Source: Megaleporinus macrocephalus
Taxonomy: Eukaryota; Chordata; Actinopteri; Characiformes; Anostomidae
Length of the DNA stretch: 64,000 nt
Assembly: GCA_021613375.1 (NCBI GenBank)
Contig: CM038706.1
Location: forward strand, 23,639,366-23,703,365
Reading direction: 5' to 3'
Part shown: in pieces, positions 23,731 through 35,579 of the stretch
How the letters are laid out: each line of letters starts with the position of its first letter
How positions within the stretch are numbered: position 1 is the stretch's first letter
Notes under the pieces: model-generated
What the model was told of the DNA's origin: nothing
The model's input: only the letters and a program-made list of their open reading frames with translations
Databases searched by the model: none
Position numbers and translations under genes: made by a program

Positions 23731-24460
23731 AGAGTCACAGAGACTGCGCAAACAGAGAATTGTGACCAAATCCCTGTCTGAAGATGGGCTTGAGCATAAC
23801 AAGCTAAGTCATTCACCAAGATTCACTGGAGATGATTGTCGGTGGCCCGCAGCGTTCTCTCAGCCACTGTGTCTGCTCCTTCGGGATGAGCTAAAGCAAA
23901 CTTCCACACAGTCAAAAAGGACTGGGAGGAGATACGCAGTGCGGATGGGAGCGCTCTCATCCAGTTGTGCTAATCCAAACACAGTCTGGGCCTTCCAGAT
24001 GTGTCTTCCTCAGCCTGCTGGCCCCGTGTGAGGGCGTGGAGGCCCCACAGGAAACCAAAATCAATTTGCCCAAATACTGTTGACTCCAGCTGTTCCCAGT
24101 TGTGCTCCCACAGATATCGCCAGGCGACTTATATTGCAGGCTGTAACGTTTTTTACATCAATATGTAACAGTTTTTTGCCAGAGTGAAGAATGGCAGCAT
24201 CTTTAGGTTTTACAACAGGTTATACATCCAACCTGAAACCAAAAATATTTATTTTTTTCTAATTTCACTTAAAACAAAACTTCACTATTTATATTACATA
24301 TATGCATATATAGCTAGTTTAACACTATCTCTGTAGGCTCGGTGAGAGTGATGCTAAATGTTATTTCACCTCTCCATTTTAAATTGAAGTTGGCTGCTTA
24401 GACACCAGTTTTTGTTGAAATTTTCAGATGGACATTAAATGAATTAAAATAATTGGATTT
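23731..24460. other. Unique spacer between the minisatellites
   Basis: Balanced unique sequence at 23740-24130, including an 89-codon plus-strand frame without a recognisable product, then AT-rich sequence. Could contain a regulatory element; nothing firm. Confidence 0.4.
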
Positions 24461-24930
24461 TTTTGCTCTTGGGGTCACTCTACAGCTTTACAGCAAAGTG
24501 TAAATCACTTTTACACCACTGTCATAAACATGCATTGGACAGCTATGTGCCTTTGTGAACAAGGTGAAGGACACAAAATCTGACACTCCTAGTATATTGC
24601 TTATAAATGCTATCGATTATGTTCCCAATTTTGCTTGTTTCTATGTGAAGATAACAGAAATCATGAGTGTAATCTGTAGCGTCCATATGCCTACAAGGTG
24701 CAAGTACCTGCTTAAGGGAAGCGGATTCTGCAATGGTGTCGGAATTCTGCACAACACCAGCAAAGACGACATCAGAAGAGGAAGAACTTGACAATTTACA
24801 AGGTAAAATGAGAGGATTATACTGCAGGAGGTTTAAAACCTTTAAAGTTGAATTGATATGAGATTAAAAAAGTCTCCAAACTTTTTATGATATGAACTTA
24901 TTTCTTTGCATGCTAGCCTGAAATGGGACA
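24460..24930 (+). mobile_element. Dispersed repeat (family C), copy 2
   Basis: Longer copy of the 19720-19985 element, with extra interior sequence (ACACCACTGTCATAAACATG, GACAGCTATGTGCC). Both copies share the AGACGACATCAGAAGAGG-like core and the TTTCTTTGCATGCTAGCCT end. Non-coding. Confidence 0.6.
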
Positions 24931-25019
24931 GAGGACAGAAGACTTGTCATTTGGGAAAAAACTATAAAACTGGGACACAGATAAGGTTACAGCCTAGATT
25001 GCAATCTTTCAGAACTATT

Positions 25020-27582
25020 ATTGACACAGATAAATATCATTGAGTGGGATGAATATCATTGAGTGGGATAAATATCATTGAGTGGGATAAATATCATTGA
25101 GTGGGATAAATATCATTGACAGGGATAAATATCATTGAGTGGGATACATATCATTGAGTGGGATAAATATCATTGACAAGGATAAATATCATTGACAGGG
25201 ATAAATATCATTGAGTGGGATAAATATCATTGACAGGGATAAATATCATTGAGTGGGATACATATCATTGAGTGGGATGAATATCATTGACAGGGATAAA
25301 TATCATTGAGTGGGATACATATCATTGAGTGGGATAAATATCATTGACAGGGATAAATATGGAGTGGGATAAATATCATTGTCAAGGATGAATATCATTG
25401 ACAGGGATGAATATCATTGAGTGGGATGAATATCATTGTCAGGGATGAATATCATTGTCAGGAATGAATATCATTGAGTGGAATAAATATTGTCAGGGAT
25501 AAATATCATTGTCAGGGATGAATATCATTGACAGGGATGAATATCATTGACAGGGATGAATATCATTGACAGGGATGAATATCATTGAGTGGGATGAATA
25601 TCATTGTCAGGGATGAATATCATTGTCAGGAATGAATATCATTGTCAGGAATGAATATCATTGAGTGGGATAAATATCATTGACAGGGATGAATATCATT
25701 GACAGGGATAAATATCATTGTCAGGGATAAATATCATTGTCAGGGATGAATATAATTGTCAGGAATGAATATCATTGAGTGGGATAAATATCATTGACTG
25801 GGATAAATATCATTGTCAGGGATAAATATCATTGTCAGGGATGAATATCATTGACAGGAATGAATATCATTGACAGGAATGAATATCATTGAGTGGGATG
25901 AATATCATTGACAGGGATAAATATCATTGTCAGGGATAAATATCATTGTCAGGGATGAATATCATTGAGTGGGATGAATATCATTGAGTGGGATGAATAT
26001 CATTGTCAGGGATGAATATCATTGTCAGGAATGAATATCATTGAGTGGGATAAATATCATTGTCAGGGATGAATATCATTGTCAGGGATGAATATCATAA
26101 ACAGGGATGAATATCATTGACAAGGATGAATATCATTGTCAGGGATAAATATCATTGTCAGGGATGCATATCATTGAGTGGGATAAATATCATTGTCAGG
26201 GATAAATATTATTGTCAGGGATAAATATCATTGTCAGGGATGAATATCATTGTCAGGAATGAATATCATTGAGTGGGATAAATATTGTCAGGGATGAATA
26301 TCATTGTAAGGGATAAATATCATTGAGTGGGATAAATATCATTGTCAGGGATGAATATCATTGTAAGGGATAAATATCACTAAGTGGGATAAATATCATT
26401 GTCAGGGATGAATATCATTTTCAGGAATGAATATCATTGTAAGGGATAAATATCATTTTCAGGAATGAATATCATTGTAAGGGATAGATATCATTGAGTG
26501 GGATGAATATCATTGTCAGGGATAAATATCATTGTCAGGGATGAATATCATTGTCAGGGATAAATATCACTGTAAGGGATAAATATCATTGAGTGGGATA
26601 AATATCATTGAGTGGGATAAATATCATTGTCAGGGATAAATATCATTGTCAGGGATAAATATTATTGTCAGGGATAAATATCATTGTCAGGGATAAATAT
26701 CATTGAGTGGGATAAATATCATTGTCAGGGATGAATATCATTGTCAGGAATTAATTTCATTGAGTGGGATAAATATCATTGTCAGGGATAAATATCATTG
26801 TCAGGGATAAATATCATTGAGTGGGATAAATATCATTGAGTGGGATAAATATCATTGTCAGGGATGAATATCATTGTCAGGGATAAATATCCTTGTAAGG
26901 GATGAATATCATTGTCAGGGATAAATATCATTGTAAGGGATGAATATCATTGTCAGGGATGGATATCATTGGCAGGGATGAATATCATTGTCAGGGATAA
27001 ATATCATTGTAAGGGATGAATATCATTGTCAGGGATAAATATCATTGAGTGGGATAAATATCATTGTCAGGGATGAATATCATTGTCAGGAATGAATATC
27101 ATTGAGTGGGATAAATATCATTGTCAGGGATAAATATCATTGTCAGGGATAAATATCATTGAGTGGGATAAATATCATTGAGTGGGATAAATATCATTGT
27201 CAGGGATGAATATCATTGTCAGGGATAAATATCCTTGTAAGGGATGAATATCATTGTCAGGGATAAATATCATTGAGTGGGATAAATATCATTGAGTGGG
27301 ATAAATATCATTGTCAGGGATGAATATCATTGTCAGGGATGGATATCATTGTCAGGGATGAATATCATTGTCAGGGATAAATATCATTGTAAGGGATGAA
27401 TATCATTGTCAGGGATGGATATCATTGTAAGGGATAAATATCATTGTCAGGGATGAATATCATTGTCAGGGATAAATATCATTGTAAGGGATGAATATCA
27501 TTGTCAGGGATGGATATCATTGTAAGGGATAAATATCATTGAGTGGGATAAATATCATTGTCAGGGATGAATATCATTGGCA
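25020..27582 (+). repeat. Minisatellite of 19-bp units, about 134 copies
   Basis: The unit is GATAAATATCATTGTCAGG, alternating with GATGAATATC and with GAGTGG, GACAGG or GTAAGG tails. Register is almost unbroken; a few units lack three bases (for example near 25485 and 26285). Tail types are not evenly spread: GACAGG lies mainly at 25.1-25.9 kb and GTAAGG only from about 26.3 to 27.53 kb. No open frame. It is unrelated in sequence to the 17-bp array 1.3 kb to the left. Confidence 0.97.
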
Positions 27583-27784
27583 ATCTGCTGTTGGGTTTTT
27601 GTTGTTTTGTTGTTGTCTTGTTAGAACTAACAAGTAAAAGCTTGTCTGAGATTTACTCTGGTCTCTTGGTTGGTCACTCGATCACTCTCTTATTCTCTTT
27701 CTCTGACAACGTCTTCTTCGGTGTCTTTGGAGCCTCTGCCATGATGTCCATGCTGGGAATACCGAGCTTGCTTCTTTGTAAAGC

Positions 27785-27880
27785 TAACTGATACTCCTGG
27801 TCAAATGTTACTCCAATATTAATGGACTAATGCACTGCTTTGATGGATGTTCCTATTAGATCATGTTCGGCTAAGCCTAA
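27785..27880 (+). mobile_element. Fragment of the 28.8 kb hAT element
   Basis: CTGGTCAAATGTTACTCCAA, GGACTAATGCACTGC and GGATGTTCCTATTAG match 29348-29420 inside the hAT element, with a few substitutions. Only the interior piece is present, so it is a broken copy. Confidence 0.75.
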
Positions 27881-28780
27881 CACCGTACAACGAGCCATTC
27901 CTTTAGGGTCACCGCCACAAAAGCAAATTGGACTGCAGGTACGTCACATTATCTGGAATGAATTTACCTGCTGTGGCTAAAAAAGACCCAATACACAGTA
28001 AAAACCCAACGCCTTGCAAAAACAGGAGAATTCAGAAAATTCCCAATCCAACTACACAGTTTGTGTATCTTTCTATGGTCTGTGGTAACTGATGGTTATT
28101 TCCACATGCAATTACCACATGCTGTGTTCAGTTGTTCCAGAAAAAGCACATCCCAGGTCTTCCGCTTAGTAATCACCAACAGAACTGTTTCTCAGATGAG
28201 GTGCTGAACACTCCTGCCTTACCCAGCTTTGACCTTGACATATGGCTTGGCTCCCAGACGCAGCGCGTTGGCTGCGAGGCCCGGCCATGATGAGATTGGA
28301 TGGCACCCCGTGGCACCCCAGCATGCATCTGGAAGTGGAGGATGTGAGAGGGGTGTGGCGTGAATGTAGTGTGCGGCGCCCAGGGGTGTGTGGGGCACCG
28401 CTGGCGCCATGACGATCTGTCGGCCCCAGATGTCCTACCCAAGGAACAGCTGCATTGGCTCAGGGCAGTGAGATATAGCCTTCCTCATCCAGAGAACCTG
28501 CCAGAGGCCGCCGTGTCACACACAGAACACAGCGGAGAGCGCAAACCATGAGCAAAACTGTCGCTGCCTGGCAAAGCTTCCAGCAAATCAGTTTACAGCT
28601 CTTTTCAATCTTGTTCTCCAGTAACTTATAGCATTGCGCTAGTTAATCTTGTTCAATCAGTCGCATGTTTCTACAGGAAGAGATCATTTCATTTAGGAAA
28701 TGTGATTAAACCGGCCGTTGCTGTGCTGCTTTAAATCACCAACAGCATCTGAATCGTGCTGGTCTTTCATGCCCTCAGAC
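27881..28780. other. Unique sequence with a GC-rich block, no gene identified
   Basis: The block 28200-28560 is GC-rich and unique, with overlapping frames on both strands (89 and 63 codons) that contradict each other. No splice or domain evidence. It may be a conserved or regulatory block. Confidence 0.4.
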
Positions 28781-29907
28781 CAGAGGTGGGTAGTACTCAA
28801 GTACTCAAGTACTTCAGTACAGTTTTAATGGATTTGTACTCTGAATATTTTTATAGTAATATTTTAAGTTACTTAATGAGTAAAGATATCTACATTTCAG
28901 CCATTTATACTTATTCCTTTCTTTAGTTTCATTAAACAAAGCATTAGTACTGTTTTGTGATTAGTCACATCTCTGACTTTAGAGCTTTAGCACCGAATTG
29001 GCGTCTATTTTAGACCAAAATGATAATAACTATAATTATAATAAACTTCAGTTACTCAGTACGTAAGTCGTTTTTTGACCTAATATTTTGTATTTTTACA
29101 TTTAAGCTGCTTATAGTGACTTTTATATTTACATCAGTAGTTTAACTAAGTATCAATATTTAAGACTTTTTAATATAAATTAAGGCTACTCTCCCTACTT
29201 CTATCTCAGACCCAGTTATCCACTTACTATAGACGCACTTTACATTTACATGTTACATTTTTTGGACATCATCTTAAAATATTAATATATATCCCAGACA
29301 GACACAGAGGTGAAGCAAGTACCCAAATATTCCATTAAGTAAAATTCTAGTTATTCTTGGTCAAATGTTACTCCAGTATAATGTAGTAATGCACTGCCTT
29401 TGAGGGATGTTCCTATTAGTACTGTGTTTGTTGAACAATATTAAAACATATTTATAAAACGACTTTAGTCAGTAAGGTTAACTTCTTTTTTTTTCACTTT
29501 TATCACACACGCACAAACATATTACATATTTCCGTATCTACTATAGTTAATATATATGATTATATAAGCAAACAGAAAACACTACATTACAGCTACTTAT
29601 GAAAAGAGGTAGCTGTAGTAATCACCTGAAATACCACAAAACTTGAGCAAATTAAAAAGCAGCAGCTCTTTGAAAGTGACTGGCAGTGTAGAAGGAGTTT
29701 ACTTTGATTGTATTTTTCTCCTGTGATGAGCACAACATGGCCAATTACAGTAACGAGTACCTTCATAGAAATGTGGTCAAAAGTCCAAAATTTCTCTTAT
29801 ATATTTTAAACATCTTTCCAAAAATATCTGATACTCACATAGAGATACTTAAAAATGTACTCAGTCACAGTATTCAAGTTAAGGTACTTTGTTACTGGCC
29901 ACCTCTG
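28781..29907 (+). mobile_element. Non-autonomous hAT-like transposon, about 1.13 kb
   Basis: Begins CAGAGGTGGGTAGTACTCAA and ends TTACTGGCCACCTCTG, giving inverted CAGAGGTG ends as in fish hAT elements. The interior is AT-rich with many short TACTTTTA-like words and encodes no transposase. The flanking octamers (CCTCAGAC and TACACACA) do not match, so the target duplication has decayed or an end was rearranged. Confidence 0.75.
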
Positions 29908-30136
29908 TACACACAGGCTCAAAAAGAAGGCCTGGTTCGATGTTGAGGTCTCAAACGCGCATTCAACATTATACTGATGGAGATATGGTGACAATAACAG
30001 AATCACTCATATCTTTAGTTGAGACTGAGTTCTCTTTAAAACCTCGTTCAGAATGCTCCTAATGAGATTCATCTGCAACAAATCACATTGCATGCAATTA
30101 CACATTTCCACAAGGGGAGTCTAGTACATAGGACAG

Positions 30137-30299
30137 CATGGCGGCGCAGTGGGTTGCACCGTCCTCTGTGTGTGTGTGTGTGTATGTGTGTGTGTGTTTG
30201 GCATCCTATCCAGGGTGTTTCCTGCCTTCTGCCCCATTAGCTCCATAAGTGGCTTACAAGATGAATGAATAAATGAATAAATGAATGAATGAATAAATG
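30137..30299 (+). mobile_element. Decayed, internally deleted SINE fragment
   Basis: Retains GGCGGCGCAGTGGGTTGCAC (tRNA A-box region), then a (TG)n, then CCAGGGTGTTTCCTGCCTTC and a tail of GAATGAATAAATGAATG. These are head and tail words of the same SINE class as 10950-11277, with the centre replaced by the (TG)n. Confidence 0.6.
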
Positions 30300-31798
30300 T
30301 CTCCAACATGGTGTAGCTTTAAGATGGCAACTAAAAATAGGCTACTCAAATGCTCTGAGGAAACATACACCACATACAACATCACATCACACAATGAAGG
30401 CATGTGCAGGATTTGTTGAAAGACTGTATGCGTTTTCTGCTGATACCGACCCAATGAAACCAGGAACTGGCACTGTGCCGATTCTACCTCCAAACCCTGG
30501 CGATATACTTTTCAGCACTGAGGCCAGTGAGGTCTGGTCTGGGCTGCCATGTGGAGGGGGAGCAGGCATGCTTCAGAAAGCAGAGGCTCCAAGGATGGGC
30601 TGGGAAAGGAGGGGAAAACACACTTAACCACAGAGACCTGAACCCTTCCGCATCATTGAATGTGGCCAGACGTGGCCCTCTACCACACGCACATACATAC
30701 ACACAGAACCTGGAGCAAACTTGCCAAGCTGTACCTCTGCAGTACACTCTCAGCTGGACATGGAGAGCATAAGCATGTCAACACACTCACACCTGGGCCC
30801 AGCCTCCTGTCCACTGACACGGGCCATACGTGGCCTTTCACATGCAGCAGCAGTTACTTTACCTGCCTTTTTTAAAGCTTTCTTATTGGTTCTTAGAATA
30901 AAAAATCTTTTGTTATAGTAGTATAGCTCCGTTACATTATGTGGAGTCCCGTACATACAAATATTTCTACTCACATATCTCAAAAACAGCCCTTGAAACA
31001 GCCAAAGAACCTAAATCTGTGTCTTCTTTCTAAGTAGGTTAGTGTAGTTCTTGCAGGCAAACAGCAAACAATTGAATAATGTTCCGAGGGCCAGCAATGG
31101 GCCTGTATAGTTCATATTTCTCTAAAAACTTAAAAAGGCTGACATCTCTTGCCCCACCCACAGAAAACAGTTTCAGAGTCAGAGAAACTGAAGCTAGAGT
31201 GAATACAGCCTAGGTAACACCAAGCTACACCTCTTGTGTGTAGCTGCCTGTTGGCTATTTATACCTTAATCCATAAACGAACATTGCTCACTCATCCGTT
31301 CCTTAATTCATGCATTGCTTTGTCCGTCAGTCCATCTGCACATCTGTTCCTTCACACGTTGCCTCGTCTTGTTTGTTCGTCCGTCCGTCTGCACGTCTGT
31401 TCGTTTGTGACTGTTTCTGTCCTGTTAGTGTCACATAAAAGCTGGATAATGTTGTTAGTTCTGTATGAGTGGTGGAGCAGGCTAGAAGTGTTGGACAGAG
31501 AGCTGTCAATCAAGCTGCTCATTAACCACGCTCACACAGTTCTCAGGTAGGTCTGATCAGCTGTGCGTAAGTCGTGTTTTTTTATTTTTATATCTTATAT
31601 ATTGAGTTTAATATAACACTCAATTTTAGTATTTTACAAACATTGTTAGTATTTTACTCTGAGTTCCGTGCTTTACTTTAGAAGGCTATTCAGCCTACAG
31701 CAGTTTTGGCCTCCTCGTTCAAGCTGAAGAATGTTGCAATTTAGCCTGGACGGTCGTAAATGAGGCCCAATATACGGCAGCCAACAGGGGTTATCTAC
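30300..31798. other. Unique intergenic sequence, nothing firm
   Basis: GC-richer at 30410-30860 with several overlapping short frames on both strands, then AT-balanced sequence with CGTCCGTC/GTTCGT runs near 31375. No recognisable product. Confidence 0.4.
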
Positions 31799-31799
31799 A

Positions 31800-32160
31800 T
31801 ATACCAATCATATAGGCTTAAATAGAGACTGGCAAACAGTCATGCAACAAAAACTTTTAGAACCTTTAATAAAAACTACAAAAACAAACAACAAAAACTA
31901 CAACAAAAGGCCTTACAGGAAAAGTGTAGTTCCACTCTGGGTATCCAAAATATCTCAGCTAGATATTTGTTGTTCGTAGCATCTATATAGATACAGCCAG
32001 GTGAGCTCTCCCATTGGTTAGACCTTCAGGAGCTAAATAAGACTTTTGATGTTTCAGATTAACCACCAGACAGTATGAACAGCATGACAGTATGAAGTTA
32101 TATGAAGTTATATATTCTCTCTGGTTAACTTTCAAGTTGTTTTCTCACCAAGGATACCAA
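31800..32160 (+). repeat. Direct repeat D1, copy a
   Basis: Runs from TACCAATCATATAGGCTTAA to CTCACCAAGGATACCAA. Copy b is at 32580-32932 in the same orientation with several small indels. The 404-bp D2 block lies exactly between the copies. No transposon ends or open frame were seen. Confidence 0.88.
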
Positions 32161-32163
32161 GTA

Positions 32164-32567
32164 GAAAAAAAAAAACATCTGAAAATATGTAGTTAGAATA
32201 TGTGTCGAACTTTAAATTGCAACATTTAGTGTTTGAACTGCTAAATGAAACCAGTAAAGATTTAAATGTTTCAAAGACAATGTCATGCCGGGGGGCTCAT
32301 TCACCAACTGTTCTTAAGAAGACATTCCCCACTTAAACCCACTTACACAGTTTTTCTTATTTGAGTTGCATTCCAAGGCAAGAACCAAATCTACATCCAC
32401 TCAAGAACAAGATGTGAGCAGTTCATTTAGGGATACGTCATGTAGATTTTTTTTAAGACCTTTCTCAAGAACAACAACAACAACAATAATAATAATGCAT
32501 AGGGAGATATTAGAGAATATGGCCCATTGAGCTTTGAGTGTGGAGCTGCATCAGTGGTGTTTGAGTC
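32164..32567 (+). repeat. Repeat D2, copy a
   Basis: Begins with an A-run then ACATCTGAAAATATGTAGTT and ends CATCAGTGGTGTTTGAGTC. Copy b at 35162-35579 is nearly identical over about 400 bp, except for the length of an (AAC)n run, a small insertion (GAGTGGTGAATGGTATC) and a 20-odd-base deletion. Confidence 0.9.
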
Positions 32568-32579
32568 ACATCTCTAACT

Positions 32580-32932
32580 ATACCAATCTTAAAGGCTTAA
32601 AGAGAGGCTGGCAAACAGTCATGCAAAAAAAAACTTTTAGAACCTTTAATAAAAACATTTATGTCAAAAAACTACAACACTGATCAAAAGGCATTACAGG
32701 AAAAGTGTAGTTCCACTCTGCGTATCCGAAGATCTGAGAATATCTCATCTAGATATTTGTTGTTTGTAGAATCTATATATATATATACAACCAAGTTGCT
32801 CTCCCATTGGTTAGACCTTCAGGAGCTAAATAACAGTCTTGATGTGTCAGATTAACCACCAGACAGTGTGAACAAGTTATTTCTTGTTTCCTCTGGTCAA
32901 CTTTCAAGATGTTTTGTCACCAAGGATACCAA
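32580..32932 (+). repeat. Direct repeat D1, copy b
   Basis: Partner of 31800-32160, offset 780 bp; ends at CACCAAGGATACCAATG, right where the mariner-type remnant begins. Confidence 0.88.
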
Positions 32933-32939
32933 TGTGCTA

Positions 32940-33757
32940 GTTTGTCCTACTCGTCCTGCAAACGCATCTGAAGCTTTCTGCATTAATGCTGCATAACAGA
33001 AACGTATAGAAACTGTGCCAAGGGCACGGACACACTGACCCCACACCAAGACAGACCCAGGGTCTGGACTTCTTGCTGATAACAGTCTGGATGGTCTTTG
33101 TTGTCTTTGGTCTGAAGCACACAGCGGGCATGTTTTCCAAAAAAGATCTGGAACACTGATTCTTCTGACCACATCACCATGTGACGGTCAATCTCAGATG
33201 CCTCTGAGGCCATAGAAGTCAACACCTCTGGACTGTTTTGCACACAGACGCTTTAATTTCCATTTATTAATGTAACTCTGTGTTGTAGAGCTTGATTAGT
33301 AGCCCAAGTGGTTATATCAGCTGTTGTTGAATGACAGTTCTTGATGCTGTGCTGATTGGAGATCACGGGTGTTCAGCTTAAGCTTGCACCCTTTACACAC
33401 TGAATTCCTCCAGATTCCTTAAATTGTTTAACGATATTATGTGCTGTAGAGGGAGAACAATGCAAATCCCCTCAAAGCTTTCTTTAAGAAACAATGTTTT
33501 TAAACATTTCATGAATACTGCTGTTGTACTAAATCATGATTGCAATCACCTGTTTGCTTTACTGCAAACCTCCAATTGCTCCCATCACAACATTTTTAGG
33601 AATGTGTTGCAGGTCTGAAATTCAGGATTGTATTTATGTATGAAATTAAGTTTAAAAAAAAAAAATGAAATCCAAAGTAAACGTAAAAATCCAAAAAATG
33701 AGAAAGAAACACTGTATTTTTACCTGCATTTCAACTTTTCCTGATTTGGGGTTGTAC
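32940..33757 (-). pseudogene. Mariner/Tc1-superfamily transposase relic with one end
   Basis: Read on the minus strand it starts at an end sequence GTACAACCCCAAATCAGGAA (33757). It then passes through a decayed N-terminal region and reaches a stretch encoding HMVMWSEESVFQIFFGKHAR. In active relatives the corresponding word is WSDES, whose Asp I recall as a catalytic residue; here it is Glu. The following words (KDNKDHPDCYQQ) also fit that family. Stops and shifts break the frame into pieces of at most about 90 codons, and the second half and the other end are missing, truncated at the D1 copy. Certainly inactive. Family assignment is from recall. Confidence 0.8.
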
Positions 33758-33759
33758 TT

Positions 33760-35160
33760 TGGGTGGGACTAGCTGTGTGATTTCAAACATCATTCCCCCG
33801 TCCTCAGGAAGGCCTAAAACAGGTAGCAGTGGTCACAGAAAACAGCTGGAGCTCTGTGAAATGGTTTTGAAGTAGTCACTGTTCCAAGACAAACTACATG
33901 TTCATTTGAGGGGAGCAAATTTTGTCTTTGCCCCCCCCAGTCACAATGTAAGCAACTGCTATTATCTCTGAACTAATCACAAAAAGGCATTTTGCTGTGC
34001 AGTGTGAATATATGTTCTTGCTTATTTCTGATTGGCTTATATTGTAAGTTCCTAATCATATTAGTATTCATATTCCTATTTCCCTTGTTGAGTATTATAT
34101 TCTCAACCTAGGTATTTTTGTCAGCTTTGATTTAAAGTTGTACTAAAGCTTTTCATGAAACAGAGTTGTTTTGTCAGTGTAATGCTAAATTAATTAAGGG
34201 GGCTTATTAAAATTAATCACAATCTGATCATCCTTTTTAATTTACATAAACAAAACTCTTTAATCATTAGGTTTTAAGTTTAAGTTTAAGTAAAGGCACA
34301 TTCAACATTTTTATTTCTTTGTGTCATATATTAATTTAAGCCAGTATCATTAGATCTGCTGTCATCATTCATGCACAAATCAAGCCCAGAATATATTTCT
34401 GCCTTTAAAAATATGACTATCAACTTGCCCACACATTAAGTTTTACTGCCCCCCTAAGCAAAGCAGTCCAAAACCAGGGCTGATCCCAGAAGTGTTTTCC
34501 CCCCTGTGTCTTGTAGGGTTGAGGGAACCATCAATATAGCATATCATCACGGCAATGCTGTATCAATACATGGACTCAAAACATTGATGTCATATTGATA
34601 TTAGTCTGCAATTGAAATGTATGGCCCAGACTACGGCCATTTTACCACTGAGCTGTTTTAATATACACACAATTACATTGTGTCCTCCAACTTGAAGCAA
34701 AACTTCAACACACAAAATATTCCATCATCCCCCCTCCTCCCACCCAGTGCCCTCTCCTGAGGGCCAACAATCTCTGTGGCAATGACTAGCCACACAGCCA
34801 CCTTGACAGCTACCCCTCCCTACACACCCATCCCCTGTGACGGGCAAGAGGGCACGCTTCCAGCTGAACCCCAGGAACATTCCAGAACAACACGGAGCTC
34901 AGGAGGTCCGCCTCAGCCCCTTTCATGTGTGTCCGAGTCAGTGGGCGCTGGGGCCGGCGGTACATGGTCCTGGATGGAGAGAGGGACAGCTGCAGGCAGA
35001 GCGGCCACACGAGAGGACTCGGAGCAGCTGCAGCCATGGCTAAAGGTGTGCAGGACAGCTTTCGTTTTTCAGATGGGGAAACATAAGGCCAGAGCCGTCC
35101 GTTCCGGTTCACCTAGCCGCATTCAAGTGGCTAATGTGGCCCCGGAGTGAGAGAGGCCGA
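33760..35160. other. Unique sequence, no gene identified
   Basis: AT-rich to 34700, then a GC-rich block at 34740-35155. That block holds a 124-codon plus-strand frame (from 34776) and a 100-codon minus-strand frame (34810-35112). Neither shows a domain, and mutual overlap argues for composition, not coding. The block ends abruptly at the A-run of D2 copy b. Confidence 0.4.
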
Positions 35161-35161
35161 A

Positions 35162-35483
35162 GAAAAAAAAAAACATCTGAAAATATGTAGTTAGAATATG
35201 TGTCGAACTTTAAATTGCAACATTTAGTGTTTGAACTGCTAAATGAAACCAGTAAAGATTTAAATGTTTCAAAGACAATGCCGGGGGGGCTCATTCACCA
35301 ACTGAGTGGTGAATGGTATCTTCTTCTTAGGAAGACATTCCTCACTTAAACCTACTTATACAGTTTTTCTTATTTGAGTTGCATTCCTAGGCAAGAACCA
35401 AATCTACATACACTGAAGAACAAGATGTGAGCAGTTCATTTAGGGATACGTCATGTAGACATTTTCTTAAGACCTTTCTCAAG

Positions 35484-35516
<33 letters not shown>

Positions 35517-35579
35517 AATAATAATGCAAAAGGGCCCATTGACCTTTGAGTGTTGAGCTGCATCAGTGGTGTTTGAGTC
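35162..35579 (+). repeat. Repeat D2, copy b
   Basis: Second copy of D2, 3 kb from copy a and without flanking D1. Contains (AAC)n-(AAT)n at 35486-35524, longer than in copy a. The low divergence points to a fairly recent copying event. Confidence 0.9.

Noticed and set aside
21985..27582. CRISPR-like array
   Set aside because: Direct repeats run head to tail with no spacers, units are 17 or 19 bp, and the context is a vertebrate genome. These are minisatellites.
31800..32932. Full LTR retrotransposon or endogenous retrovirus
   Set aside because: The enclosed 404 bp has no gag, protease or polymerase-like frame and the repeat ends lack recognisable TG...CA; only the direct-repeat geometry fits.
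34776..35155. 124-codon plus-strand and 100-codon minus-strand frames
   Set aside because: Mutually overlapping frames in a GC-rich block; no protein features.
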